Assembly: GCF_020687685.1 (NCBI RefSeq)
Contig: NZ_JAJEWM010000001.1
Span: 1,958,973-2,022,972, forward strand
Direction of reading: 5' to 3'
From: Tessaracoccus sp. OS52
Lineage (GTDB): Bacteria; Actinomycetota; Actinomycetes; Propionibacteriales; Propionibacteriaceae
DNA length: 64,000 nt
Below, piece after piece: positions 43,898-56,482 of this stretch. Position 1 is the first letter of the stretch, and every line of letters starts with the position of its first letter. Both the position numbers and the translations under genes were made by a program. The notes under the pieces were generated by a model. The model had not been told where the DNA came from. It saw only the letters and a list, made by a program, of their open reading frames with translations, and searched no databases.

Positions 43898-45883
43898 TCA
43901 GTCAACCAAAGCGGCGCGATCCTGCTCCCTGAGAGTGACGTACACGGCGTAGCGGGCTTGGTACAAGCTGAAGTAGGGCTCGAACAGGAGTCCGGAATCA
44001 GCCGCGGTCCCCCGCAGTTCGAACGCCATTCGCTCGATGCCGTCGTCGCCGACGAAGTTGTCCTGGCGGACGAGGTTCTCGGCGATCCGGGCTCGCCATT
44101 CGCGGGCGTCGGGCACGACCACGTCGGCGGCGAGCGACTTGTCGGGTGAGCTCATCCGGACCAGGACGCCCGCCTCGTAGGTCTCCCCCACCCGCTCACG
44201 GCTGAGCTCGGCGGCCAGCAGGACAGGCCCGTAGGTGAAGGCCACCCAGTCGGGGTTCTCGGTCCCTGCGTCGACGGCGACCCGCGCCGGGAGCCGCCAG
44301 GTGATCCTGTCGCCCTCGGCGACGGTGAACGACGCGTACCCGGGCACCTGGTCGACGTCCGCGGCGAGCGACCCCAGAGCGCGCTCGGACCCGTTGACAG
44401 TGAGGGTGGGCGGTCCCGCGAGCCAGCCCGGGATGCGCAACCTCAAGGCCGTGCCCGTGCGGAGCCCCGACTGACCGGCGCGCACGTGGAAGTGGACTGT
44501 GTCGGTGTCGGGGACGGAGCCGGCCTGTTCCAGGACCAGCCCCAGCGCCGGCAAGCTGACCGTGCAGGAATGGAAGTCGTTGACCCACACCGAGTGGTCG
44601 TCGGTGAAGTGGAAACCCGCCGCGAGCATCGTGAACTTCTCCACCCCTGTCCCGTGGTCGCACCAGAACTCGTCCAGCGGCTTGCCGAAGACCTTGGCGT
44701 AGCCGGCAGCCATGGGCTGGAAGTAGGTGACCATCCCGGTTCCGGGGTGCTGGGTGGCGAGCACCGAGTTGATGAGGGTGGACTCGTGGTAGTCGGCGTA
44801 GCGGACGTCGCCCGTGGCACGGAACAGGGCGCGCGTGAGCTTGAGCATGTTGTACTCGTTGCAGCCCTCGGAGGTGGAGTTCTCGCCGTAGCCCTCCGCG
44901 ATGCCGCTGGCGCCTTGCCGGTGGAGGCTGCCGGCCTCGTGGAAGTGCTCGGCGCAGCTGTTGCCGCCATTGGCGTAGGTGTGGTGCTCCACGACGATTC
45001 GCCAGAAGTTCTCCGCCGCCCTGCGGTAGGTCTCCAACTCGGAGAGTTCGGCCGGAGCGAGGGTCTCCCGCAGGCCGGCGTCGCGCGTGAACAGCTCGTA
45101 GCGGGTCATGGCCCCGACGAGCTTGGGGATGGTGGTGTTGGCGTGCAGGCCGGCCAGGACGTCGCGCCCCTCCGCCAACTCCCGGAACAGCGCCATCTCG
45201 TCGAAGTACTCCGCGGCCCGTTTGTGGTCCGGGTCCCGGGTCAGGGCGAACAGGTCGTAGAGCGCCTCGTTCATCCCCCCGTACTCGGTTCTCAGGAGGG
45301 CGGCGGGGTCCGCCTGGCGGTCCCCGAACCGTGCGACGAACGTGCCGAACCCCGCGGCGACGCCAAGGGCGAGCCCAGCAACGGCCGTCGGCGCGTACCG
45401 GTGGGCGGTGAGCAGTCCCGCCAGCACCTTGTGGAGGTTGTAGAAGGGGACGAGCAGCCCGTCGGCACCGTCGGGAAGGAAATCCGCCGGGAAGGCGGAG
45501 ACGTAACCCGCGTCCTCGGGATGGAGCTCTGCGTAGGCCTGCTGCGCCGCAGCCAGCCCCTCCACCGACTCGGTGAGAGCAGCCAGCAGCGCCTCCCTGC
45601 GGCTCCCAGCCGCCTCGACGGCGTAGGCCTGGGACACCGCGGACAGGTAGTGGCCGAAGAAATGGCCCTGGAAGCGGGTGCCGGTCTCGGCCTCCCAGCC
45701 GCCGTAGCGCGTGGCCGAGCTCGGTGTCAGCCCCGCCTGCTTCTGGAAGGCGTGGAGGAACCGCGCAGGCTCCAGACTCAGCAGGTAGTCGACGCTGCGG
45801 GCCCGGCTGGCCACCAGGTACGGATCGTCGATTCTGACGTCGTCAAGGGCGACCTGCTGGAGTTCGGGCACTACTTCCCCCAA
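43898..45883 (-). CDS. GH127 beta-L-arabinofuranosidase family protein
   Basis: The 661-residue DUF1680/GH127 enzyme has no signal peptide and acts in the cytoplasm. An (alpha/alpha)6 barrel carries GGWEAETGTRFQGHFFGHYLSA (70s), EYGGMNEALYDL (200-211), GLHANTTIPKLVGA (245-258), TSEGCNEYNMLKLTRALF (337-354) and EFWCDHGTGVEKF (405-417). In characterised GH127 the zinc is held by Glu, Cys and a Cys-Cys pair. Here Glu339, Cys341 and Cys408 are present but the fourth ligand position is Asp409. It would release L-arabinofuranose from plant glycoprotein glycans. It is divergent from a ribokinase-type kinase. Confidence 0.88.
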   Translation of the reverse strand: MGEVVPELQQVALDDVRIDDPYLVASRARSVDYLLSLEPARFLHAFQKQAGLTPSSATRYGGWEAETGTRFQGHFFGHYLSAVSQAYAVEAAGSRREALLAALTESVEGLAAAQQAYAELHPEDAGYVSAFPADFLPDGADGLLVPFYNLHKVLAGLLTAHRYAPTAVAGLALGVAAGFGTFVARFGDRQADPAALLRTEYGGMNEALYDLFALTRDPDHKRAAEYFDEMALFRELAEGRDVLAGLHANTTIPKLVGAMTRYELFTRDAGLRETLAPAELSELETYRRAAENFWRIVVEHHTYANGGNSCAEHFHEAGSLHRQGASGIAEGYGENSTSEGCNEYNMLKLTRALFRATGDVRYADYHESTLINSVLATQHPGTGMVTYFQPMAAGYAKVFGKPLDEFWCDHGTGVEKFTMLAAGFHFTDDHSVWVNDFHSCTVSLPALGLVLEQAGSVPDTDTVHFHVRAGQSGLRTGTALRLRIPGWLAGPPTLTVNGSERALGSLAADVDQVPGYASFTVAEGDRITWRLPARVAVDAGTENPDWVAFTYGPVLLAAELSRERVGETYEAGVLVRMSSPDKSLAADVVVPDAREWRARIAENLVRQDNFVGDDGIERMAFELRGTAADSGLLFEPYFSLYQARYAVYVTLREQDRAALVD

Positions 45884-45890
45884 GGTGGAT

Positions 45891-45902
45891 GTGAACGTTC
45901 AC
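45891..45902. promoter_or_regulatory. Palindromic LacI-type operator between GH127 and kinase
   Basis: GTGAACGTTCAC is a perfect 12-bp palindrome with a central CG, six bases upstream of the GH127 start. A one-mismatch copy precedes mmsE (9090-9101). No LacI gene is adjacent. The rest of the 45884-46106 gap holds a weak rightward promoter (TTGATG about 45949, TATTCT about 45970). Confidence 0.55.
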
Positions 45903-46106
45903 GAGACTCTGACCCTAGACGCAGAGGAATCCGCGAGCAAGCACACCGTTGATGGTGAGCCCACGGGGGTATTCTTGAGGTCCTACGCGAGGCTGGCCCG
46001 CTCCCCCACGGCGCCGCCTCGCGTAGGCTGTTCCCGCTCTGCAGTCGGCCGGACGATGGCGATATCGTTCGTGGCACACCACACCGAGAGCGACCGAGGA
46101 GCAGCG

Positions 46107-47108
46107 ATGACGGGTACGAGCGAGGGCCAGGTCAACACCGGCGCCACGGGCGAGACCCTGACGGGTCAGGGCATCCTGGTGATCGGGTCAGCCAACATGG
46201 ACCTCTACACCCGCCTGGACCACATCCCCGTCGCAGGGGAAACCATCCTCGGCTCTCCCATCTGGACCACGCCAGGCGGCAAGGGCGCCAACCAAGCAGC
46301 TGCGGCCGCCCGCCTCGGAGGCGACGTCCGATTCGTCGGCCGGATCGGCGACGACGAGTACGGCCCCCGCCTGCGGCAGGCCCTGGTCGACGCCGGCGTC
46401 GACGTCTCGCTGCTGGAGACGTCGGACTCCCCCTCGTCGGTTGCCATCATCCTGCTCACGCCCGACGGCGAGAACTCGATCGTCGTCTCCCCCTCCAGCA
46501 ACCAGTACGTCGGCCGCTCCGATGTCGAGGCCGCGTGGCAACCCGGAGCGCATCGCACCGGCGCCGTGGTGTGCCAGCTCGAGGTGCCGCTGGAGACGGT
46601 GGTCTACGCCAGTGAACTGGCCGAGCAGCACGGCGCCAGGTTCGTGCTGAACGCCGCGCCGGCGCAGCAACTCCCGAGCGACCTGGTGGCCCGCGCCAAC
46701 CCGCTGGTGGTGAACGAGTCGGAGGCCCAGATCCTGTTGGGAATCCAGAACCCGGATCCCACGGAGACGCCAGGGAACCTGGTGGAGAGGCTGCTGGAAC
46801 TGGGCCCGAGATCAGTCGTGCTCACACTCGGGGGCGACGGCGCCGCCGTCGGCCGCGCCGGGGGTACGGCCACCCACATCCACGGGCATCCGGTTGCGGT
46901 GGTGGACTCCACTGGCGCCGGGGACGCCTTCGTCGCGGCCCTGGTCACGCGGCTCGTGCTGGGCGAGGACCTGGAGACCGCCGCGGAGTACGCCAACGTC
47001 GTCGGGGCTCTGGTGGTCCAGAAGGAGGGCGCGCAGGCGTCCTACCCGCAGGCAGAAGACGTTGACAGGGAGCTGGCAGCGGCGGGCACCCGGAGCCACG
47101 AGGGTTAG
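46107..47108 (+). CDS. rbsK: Ribokinase-type sugar kinase
   Basis: The 333-residue PfkB-family kinase has VIGSANMDLYTRLDHIPVAGETILG, WTTPGGKGANQAAAAARLGG, FVGRIGDDEYG, LNAAPAQQLP, NESEAQILLGI and the catalytic VDSTGAGDAFVAAL with its Asp. It phosphorylates ribose or a related pentose; the neighbouring arabinofuranosidase suggests the substrate may be arabinose-derived. An N-terminal extension of about 20 residues precedes the fold. The ATG at 46107 follows GAGGAG. It is controlled by the shared palindrome upstream. Confidence 0.9.
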   Translation: MTGTSEGQVNTGATGETLTGQGILVIGSANMDLYTRLDHIPVAGETILGSPIWTTPGGKGANQAAAAARLGGDVRFVGRIGDDEYGPRLRQALVDAGVDVSLLETSDSPSSVAIILLTPDGENSIVVSPSSNQYVGRSDVEAAWQPGAHRTGAVVCQLEVPLETVVYASELAEQHGARFVLNAAPAQQLPSDLVARANPLVVNESEAQILLGIQNPDPTETPGNLVERLLELGPRSVVLTLGGDGAAVGRAGGTATHIHGHPVAVVDSTGAGDAFVAALVTRLVLGEDLETAAEYANVVGALVVQKEGAQASYPQAEDVDRELAAAGTRSHEG

Positions 47109-47115
47109 GACGGCC

Positions 47116-47340
47116 TCAGGCGTCGCGGTCCGCCTCTCGGTCCGCGCGATCGGCTGCCTCAACCGAACGCTGGACCGCTACCCGGAACCCGAGCACGGCG
47201 ACGACGAACAGCCCCGCGATGGGCAGCACCCACCACCAGCCCCAGTTGACGTCCTCCTGGACCAGCGCGATCACCACCGTCGCGAACATGAACAACGAGA
47301 TGAACGCCACGACGGCGATCCACAGCCGACGCCCGGGCAC
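47116..47340 (-). CDS. Small two-helix membrane protein
   Basis: The 74-residue protein has two hydrophobic segments (about 7-27 and 37-55) and a charged C-terminal tail (VEAADRADREADRDA). It lies seven bases after the purA stop on the same strand and so is probably cotranscribed. No family is recognised. The GTG start at 47340 is the only long frame in the gap. Confidence 0.55.
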   Translation of the reverse strand: MPGRRLWIAVVAFISLFMFATVVIALVQEDVNWGWWWVLPIAGLFVVAVLGFRVAVQRSVEAADRADREADRDA

Positions 47341-47347
47341 CTCAGGC

Positions 47348-49959
<2,612 letters not shown>

Positions 49960-49965
49960 GCGGGG

Positions 49966-50910
49966 TCAGTCCCGTCGACGTTCGTTGAAGCGTTCGGCGG
50001 CCCTGTCCCCCAGGGTGGTCAGGAAGCTGACCACTCCCCCGACGCGCCGGACCTCCAGGCCTTCCACGGTCTGGGCGTTCGTCCCGGCGGGGAGCAGCCG
50101 ACTCATGACGCCCATCAGCCGCACCGTCAGGCCGGGAGCCAGACCGTGCACCCTCGTGGCCAGGTGGCTCATCAGCGACACCGTCACCACCGGCTTGCCG
50201 CGCAGGACGCCGTCGACCATGATCCGGGCGGCCCGCTCGGCCCCCATCGTCAGCAGCGGCAGCGACGCGGCGGGCCCGAACCAGGCGTACTGCTTGGCCG
50301 CGTCACCGAAGAAGGACGCGCGCTGGTGGGACCCGGTTCGCATCAGGCCGGGGACGATGGTGGTGGCGGTCACGCCAGTACCGGCGAGTTCCGCCGAGAG
50401 GCCCTCGGTGAAGCCGGCCGCCCCGAACTTGGCGGTGTTGTAGGGCAGCAGGCGCGGCGGACTCACGCGCGCTCCCACCGAGGTGACGACACCGAACCTG
50501 CCCTGGCCTCGCCCGACCATGCCGGGGACCACAGCCATGGCGAGATTGATGGGCCCCCAGAGCATGACGTCGATCGAGTCCCGGAAGTGGTGGTGCTGGA
50601 GCGCAGCGAGCGGCCCCACCTGGATGACTCCCGCCACGAAGACGGCGACGTCGACGGGCCCCAGTTCGCGCTCCACCTCTGCCACCGTCGCGGTCACCTG
50701 CTGCTCGCTGCGCACGTCGCAGACGAAGTGGCGCACCCGGACGTCGAGCCCGTCGCCGATCTGCTGCGCGGCCACCCGGAGGGTCTCCTCGTCCCGCGCG
50801 CAGATGGCGACGTCGTGCCCCCGGGAAGCCAGTTCGCGCGCGATGAGCAGGCCGAGTCCCCTGGAGGCTCCGGCGACGAGGGCGACTGGTCGGGATGACT
50901 GCTGGTGCAT
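49966..50910 (-). CDS. Short-chain dehydrogenase/reductase
   Basis: The 314-residue SDR has the cofactor loop GASRGLGLLIA, VFVAGVIQVGP, SVGARVSPPR and catalytic YNTAKFGAAGFTEGL. The C-terminal 100 residues are longer than in the core family and contain SHLATRVHGLAPGLTVRLMG, as in actinobacterial SDRs of lipid metabolism. TAGGTT lies six bases before the ATG (50917-50922), a leaderless start. It is convergent with the alcohol dehydrogenase. The substrate is unknown. Confidence 0.85.
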   Translation of the reverse strand: MHQQSSRPVALVAGASRGLGLLIARELASRGHDVAICARDEETLRVAAQQIGDGLDVRVRHFVCDVRSEQQVTATVAEVERELGPVDVAVFVAGVIQVGPLAALQHHHFRDSIDVMLWGPINLAMAVVPGMVGRGQGRFGVVTSVGARVSPPRLLPYNTAKFGAAGFTEGLSAELAGTGVTATTIVPGLMRTGSHQRASFFGDAAKQYAWFGPAASLPLLTMGAERAARIMVDGVLRGKPVVTVSLMSHLATRVHGLAPGLTVRLMGVMSRLLPAGTNAQTVEGLEVRRVGGVVSFLTTLGDRAAERFNERRRD

Positions 50911-51108
50911 GGCCCCAACCTACTTCCGCCCGGTCTCCGGGGGACGCAAACCCGGGTGCACGTTCTTGCGCACGGGCGCCCCTCACCTGCACCAAAGGGC
51001 AGCCCCGTTGATTACAGTCAGCGGTGGGACAAGGCTCGGGGGAAGGACGCCCCGCGCCCCAATCCGCCCAGCCGGAAACACTTCAGCAGCGAAGCAGGAG
51101 GAATCCCC

Positions 51109-52104
<996 letters not shown>

Positions 52105-52106
52105 AC

Positions 52107-52748
52107 ATGACAGACATCGTCTCCTTCCGCCAGCTCGTGGCCTGGCTCCACGAGTTCGGCTCCCTGGTGAACCAGAACAAGACCTACCTGACCGAACTGG
52201 ACTCCGCCATCGGCGACGCCGACCACGGCGCCAACATGGCGCGTGGCATGACAGCGGTCCTCAACCTCGTCGACGCCGACGGTGAGGACGGCCTTGGGCC
52301 GATGTTCAAGAAGGTGGGCATGACTCTGGTCAGCAGCGTCGGCGGCGCCAGTGGCCCGCTGTACGGCACGTTCTTCATGAAGTTCGGCACCTCCGCGGGT
52401 GCTGCGGACCAACTGGCACCTGACCAGTTGGCGGCGGCGCTCCGGGCTGGGCTCGACGGCGTGCAGGCGCGCGGCAAGGCCGAGCCGGGGGACAAGACGA
52501 TGATCGACGCAATGGTCCCGGCGATCGAGGCGATGGAGAAGGCGTTCAACGAGGGCGAGTCCCTCGCCGCCGGCACCGCCGCGGCCGCCGAGGCCGCCCG
52601 TCAGGGTCGCGAGGCCACCATCGAGATGCTGGCGCGCAAGGGGCGTGCCAGCTACCTCGGCGAGCGTTCCGTCGGTCACCAGGACCCGGGCGCCACCTCC
52701 ACCGCCTACCTGTTCGAGGCGTTGGCAGCGTCGGTGGACAAGGCCTGA
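52107..52748 (+). CDS. dhaL: Dihydroxyacetone kinase subunit DhaL (ADP-binding)
   Basis: The 213-residue subunit carries a tightly bound ADP that is rephosphorylated by DhaM. It has ELDSAIGDADHGANMARG (Mg-ADP aspartates), VGGASGPLYGTFFM, GDKTMIDAM and SVGHQDPGATSTAYLFEAL. The ATG at 52107 lies two bases after the dhaK stop; an alternative start farther upstream overlaps dhaK. It transfers phosphate to DhaK-bound dihydroxyacetone to make glycolytic DHAP. Confidence 0.95.
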   Translation: MTDIVSFRQLVAWLHEFGSLVNQNKTYLTELDSAIGDADHGANMARGMTAVLNLVDADGEDGLGPMFKKVGMTLVSSVGGASGPLYGTFFMKFGTSAGAADQLAPDQLAAALRAGLDGVQARGKAEPGDKTMIDAMVPAIEAMEKAFNEGESLAAGTAAAAEAARQGREATIEMLARKGRASYLGERSVGHQDPGATSTAYLFEALAASVDKA

Positions 52749-52749
52749 C

Positions 52750-55203
52750 ATGGCGTTGGTGGGCCTCGTCGTCGTGTCCCACAGCCGACGACTGGCTGAG
52801 GCCGCCGTCGAACTGGCACTGCAGATGGTGCACGGCGAACAACCACCCATCAGGATCGCCGCAGGAATGCCCGACGGGGGCCTCGGTACCGACGCCATGG
52901 AAGTGATGTCGGCCATCCAGGAGGCCTCCGCGGGCGCCGGCGTGCTTGTGCTGGTGGACCTCGGGTCCGCGATCATGAGCGCCGAGATGGCTCTGGAGTT
53001 CCTTGAGGACGAGGCCATCGACGTACGGATCGTGCCCGCTCCATTCGTGGAGGGGTTGCTCGCGGCGGCCGTGCTCGCCGCCGGCGGAGCCACCTTGGAC
53101 GAGGTGGCCTCCGAGGCCGCGGGGGCGCTGCACCCGAAACTCCAGGCCCTGGGCTCCGACGCTCCCCCTAGCGTTGCGGCGCCGGTCGACCAGGACGATT
53201 GGGCGCCGGACGCCTCCGATGAGGCGGCCCTTCCCAACGAACTCGGCCTGCACGCCCGGCCCGCGGCGCTGCTGGCCGCCGCTGCGGCCGGCTTCGACGC
53301 CGATGTCCGCGTGGTTCATCCCCGCGGCACGGCGAAGGCCAACAGCACGATCGCGCTGGCCACCCTGGCCGCGAAGTACGGCGACACGCTCCGGGTGGAG
53401 GCCCGCGGCCCCCAGGCGCGCGAGGCCGTCGACGCCGTCATGGCCCTGGTCAGGGATGGTTTCGGCGAGCCCGGACCCGCCCCCGGTACCGCCCCGATCG
53501 GCACTGGGCCCGCCGTCGGCTCCGACCCGGTTCCACAGCTGGCCACACACAAACCACTCGGTGTGAGCCCCGGCCGCGTGGTGGGCGTCACCCGCCGCAT
53601 GGCGGACCAGGCCGTCGCACGGCCCGCTGAAGATCGCGTCCCATCCGGGCAGGTCCCGGCCGAGGCGCAGCGCCTCCGTGACGCCGTCGCAGCCGTGATC
53701 GACGAGTACGAGCAGCGCGCCGGCGCGGCTGAGGGCCAGGCCGCCCAGATCATGTCCGCCACCGCCGCACTGGCCTCGGACCCCACCTTGCTGGACTCCG
53801 CCATGGGCGCGGTCCGGGACCAGCGGCTGTCCGCGCCCAGCGCGTTCTGGCAGGCGGCCGACGACGTCGCCGCCACGATGAAGGCTGCCGGCGGACTCCT
53901 GGCCGAGCGGGCCACCGACATCGGCGACATCCGGGACCGCGTGGTCACCCAGCTCCTCGGATTGCCCATGCCGGGCGTCCCGGACCCGGGGTTCCCGTTC
54001 GTCCTCATCGCACGCGACCTGGCGCCGTCGGACACCGCCGCCCTTGACTCCGGGACCTGTCTCGCGATCGTCACGGCCGAGGGCGGGCCGACGTCGCACA
54101 CCGCCATCCTCGCGCGCAGCATGGGTATCCCGGCGGTGACCGGGGCCGCGGCCGCGCTGGAGATCCCCGACGACTCCCGGGTGCTCGTGGACGGCGGTAC
54201 CGGCGAGATCGTCGTCGACCCCTCCGAGGAACAGCTGCTCGGGGCCCGGACGGCACCCGCCGAGCTGGTGCCCCTGACCGCTCCCGGCCGTACGGCAGAC
54301 GGTCTCACCGTCCCCCTGCTCGCCAACGTCGGGTCCGGCAAGGACGCCCGGGCGGCGGCGACGGCCAACGCCGAGGGCGTCGGGCTGTTCCGCACCGAGT
54401 TCGCGTTCCTCGACCGGGCCGACGAGCCCACCGTCGCCGAACAGGTGGAGCTCTACCGCTCGGTCTTCGACGCCTTCCCGGGCAAGCGGGTGGTCATCCG
54501 CACGCTGGACGCCGGCAGCGACAAGCCGATGCCGTTCCTGACCATCCCAGGTGAGCCCAACCCGGCCCTGGGAGTGCGCGGGTACCGGACCGCCGTCGAC
54601 AACCCCGGGGTCCTCGCACGCCAGCTCGAGGCGATCTCCGAGGCCACGCGTCACAGCGAGGCCGACGTCTGGGTGATGGCCCCCATGATCTCCACCGCCC
54701 AGGAGGGGGCCGACTTCGCACGGCTCGCCCGGCGGGCGGGCCTCGGCAAGGTGGGCGTGATGGTGGAGACACCCTCGGCAGCTCTTCAGGCTGCCGAGCT
54801 GCTGGACCACGTGGACTTCGTGAGCGTCGGCACCAACGACCTGACCCAGTACACGATGGCGGCCGACCGGCAAGGGGCCCAGCTCGGGGCCCTGCAGGAT
54901 CCGTGGCAGCCCGGAGTGCTGCGGCTGTTGCGGATGATCGGCGAGGCGGCGACGAGCGCGGGCAAGTCCGCGGGCGTCTGCGGCGAGGCGGCCTCCGACC
55001 CGGCGCTCGCGGTGGTCCTGGTGGGACTCGGGATCAGCAGCCTGTCCATGGGGCCACGCGCCCTGGAACCGGTGGCGGCATCGCTGTCCCGGGTGAGCTT
55101 CGAGCAGTGCGGCCAGGCCGCCGAGGCGGCGTGCGCCGCGTCGTCAGCCCAAGCCGCCAGGCAGGCAGTGGCGGACCTCCTCGGAGGTGGGAACCCTGCC
55201 TAG
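52750..55203 (+). CDS. dhaM: DhaM-HPr-enzyme I fusion phosphotransferase
   Basis: The 817-residue protein joins three phosphotransfer modules. EIIA-Man-like DhaM (1-130) has His11 in VVSHSRRL. HPr (about 158-240) has His168 in NELGLHARPAA. Full-length enzyme I (about 268-817) has His450 in GGPTSHTAILARSMGIPAV, LFRTEFAFLDR, GTNDLTQYTMAADR and GVCGEAASD near the C-terminus. The E. coli DhaM stops in the N-terminal part of enzyme I. Here the PEP-binding domain is present, so the protein could take phosphate from PEP without separate PTS proteins. It starts one base after the dhaL stop. Confidence 0.95.
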   Translation: MALVGLVVVSHSRRLAEAAVELALQMVHGEQPPIRIAAGMPDGGLGTDAMEVMSAIQEASAGAGVLVLVDLGSAIMSAEMALEFLEDEAIDVRIVPAPFVEGLLAAAVLAAGGATLDEVASEAAGALHPKLQALGSDAPPSVAAPVDQDDWAPDASDEAALPNELGLHARPAALLAAAAAGFDADVRVVHPRGTAKANSTIALATLAAKYGDTLRVEARGPQAREAVDAVMALVRDGFGEPGPAPGTAPIGTGPAVGSDPVPQLATHKPLGVSPGRVVGVTRRMADQAVARPAEDRVPSGQVPAEAQRLRDAVAAVIDEYEQRAGAAEGQAAQIMSATAALASDPTLLDSAMGAVRDQRLSAPSAFWQAADDVAATMKAAGGLLAERATDIGDIRDRVVTQLLGLPMPGVPDPGFPFVLIARDLAPSDTAALDSGTCLAIVTAEGGPTSHTAILARSMGIPAVTGAAAALEIPDDSRVLVDGGTGEIVVDPSEEQLLGARTAPAELVPLTAPGRTADGLTVPLLANVGSGKDARAAATANAEGVGLFRTEFAFLDRADEPTVAEQVELYRSVFDAFPGKRVVIRTLDAGSDKPMPFLTIPGEPNPALGVRGYRTAVDNPGVLARQLEAISEATRHSEADVWVMAPMISTAQEGADFARLARRAGLGKVGVMVETPSAALQAAELLDHVDFVSVGTNDLTQYTMAADRQGAQLGALQDPWQPGVLRLLRMIGEAATSAGKSAGVCGEAASDPALAVVLVGLGISSLSMGPRALEPVAASLSRVSFEQCGQAAEAACAASSAQAARQAVADLLGGGNPA

Positions 55204-56086
55204 TTCGGGGGCCGGGGTAGCTCTCGTCTTCGAGGGCGGCGGCATGCGAGCCAGCTACTCCTCCGGCGTGCTCAACGCCCTGCTCGAGGGTGAGGTCCAT
55301 CTGGACTGGGTCGGCGGGATCTCGGCCGGGGCCAGCTGCACCGTCAACTACCTGGCACGGGACCAGTGGCGCACGCAGCACTCGTTCACCGACTTCGCCG
55401 GCGAGCCGAACTTCGGCGGACTCGGCACGTGGGTACGGGGCAAGGGGATGTTCCATGCCGAGTGGATCTACGAGCAGACCTCCGGCCCCGACGAGGTCCT
55501 CCCCCTCGACTTCGACGCCTTCGCGGCCAACCGGGCGCAGTGTGCGATCGGGGCGGTCCGCTGCACCGACGGCGAGATGGTGTACTGGGGCCGCGAGGAC
55601 TTGCGGACCCGCACGGACCTGATGAAACGGGTTCGGGCCTCCTCCACGATGCCGCTGCTGATGCCCTGGACGGAGATCGACGGTGTCCCCTACTGCGACG
55701 GCGCCCTCGGCCCGACCGGCGGGTTCGCCGTCGACGCCGCCCGGGACGCCGGCCACGAGAAGCTGCTGGTGGTGATGACGAGGACCCGCGGCTACCGCAA
55801 GGGCGTCCTGCGTTCCCCGCGGGCCATGCGTGCGCTTCTTCGCCGGTTCCCCGCGGTGGCCCAAGGCATCATCGACAGGCCCGCGAACTACAACCGGACC
55901 CTGGAAGAGCTGTTCGAGCTGGAGCGGCAGGGCAAGGCGTACCTCGTGTTCCCCGACGAGATGCCCATCGGCAACGGGGAGCGGAATCTTGGCAAGCTGC
56001 GCGCCATGTACCAGCGGGGCCTCACCCAGGGTCGCAGGGAACTCGACGCCATCCGGGAGTTCGCCGGGCTGCCCGCCGGAGCCTGA
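55187..56086 (+). CDS. Patatin-like phospholipase
   Basis: The 299-residue protein has the patatin signature: oxyanion GGGMRA (19-24), nucleophile Ser in GGISAGAS (43-50) and the Asp of YCDGALG (about 168-174). The family hydrolyses acyl ester bonds of lipids. It begins with GTG 17 bases inside the dhaM fusion gene and may be translationally coupled. An RSSA-like domain (RALLRRFPAVAQ) with an arginine-rich tail follows. The link to dihydroxyacetone metabolism is unclear. Confidence 0.85.
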   Translation: MGTLPSSGAGVALVFEGGGMRASYSSGVLNALLEGEVHLDWVGGISAGASCTVNYLARDQWRTQHSFTDFAGEPNFGGLGTWVRGKGMFHAEWIYEQTSGPDEVLPLDFDAFAANRAQCAIGAVRCTDGEMVYWGREDLRTRTDLMKRVRASSTMPLLMPWTEIDGVPYCDGALGPTGGFAVDAARDAGHEKLLVVMTRTRGYRKGVLRSPRAMRALLRRFPAVAQGIIDRPANYNRTLEELFELERQGKAYLVFPDEMPIGNGERNLGKLRAMYQRGLTQGRRELDAIREFAGLPAGA

Positions 56087-56094
56087 TCGCAGGT

Positions 56095-56481
56095 TCAGCC
56101 GGCCCAGGCGAAGGCCATCGCCAGCGCCAGCTCGTCGATGGCCGTCGTCGTCACCCTGATCCCGGAGAGCCCGTCCACCGAGGCGACCCGGGCCACTTCC
56201 CCCGTGAGTTCGACGGTGCAGCCGTCGGTTCCCTCACCGCCGTCGATGAGAACGAGGGAACCCCAGGGCACACCCGCGTCCCAGCTGATTCCCAACGACT
56301 TCCACGCGGCCTCCTTGGCGGCGAGGACCTTCGCGAACTCCTGGGCCGGCTGCTCTGCAGCCCGGCAACGGGTGGCCTCGTCGGCGGTGAACCAGCGACG
56401 GGCGAAGGAGCCACCCGCTCCCAGAAGCTGCTCGATCCGGCGCACCTCGACGATGTCAACGCCGACGCCGCGCAGCCTCAC
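56095..56481 (-). CDS. acpS: Holo-[acyl-carrier-protein] synthase
   Basis: The 128-residue phosphopantetheinyl transferase has GVGVDIVEVRRIEQLL and FAKVLAAKEAAWKSLG (Mg and CoA binding). It transfers 4'-phosphopantetheine to a conserved Ser of carrier proteins. The GTG start at 56481 is one base from the SGNH stop. Its position next to a dedicated adenylating ligase and carrier protein gene suggests it may serve Ser40 of the local ACP as well as the fatty-acid ACP. Confidence 0.93.
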   Translation of the reverse strand: MRLRGVGVDIVEVRRIEQLLGAGGSFARRWFTADEATRCRAAEQPAQEFAKVLAAKEAAWKSLGISWDAGVPWGSLVLIDGGEGTDGCTVELTGEVARVASVDGLSGIRVTTTAIDELALAMAFAWAG

Positions 56482-56482
56482 C

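Noticed and set aside
52546..54873. 775-codon minus-strand open frame opposite the DhaM fusion
   Set aside because: It runs wholly antisense to recognised HPr and enzyme I sequence and is compositionally a shadow.
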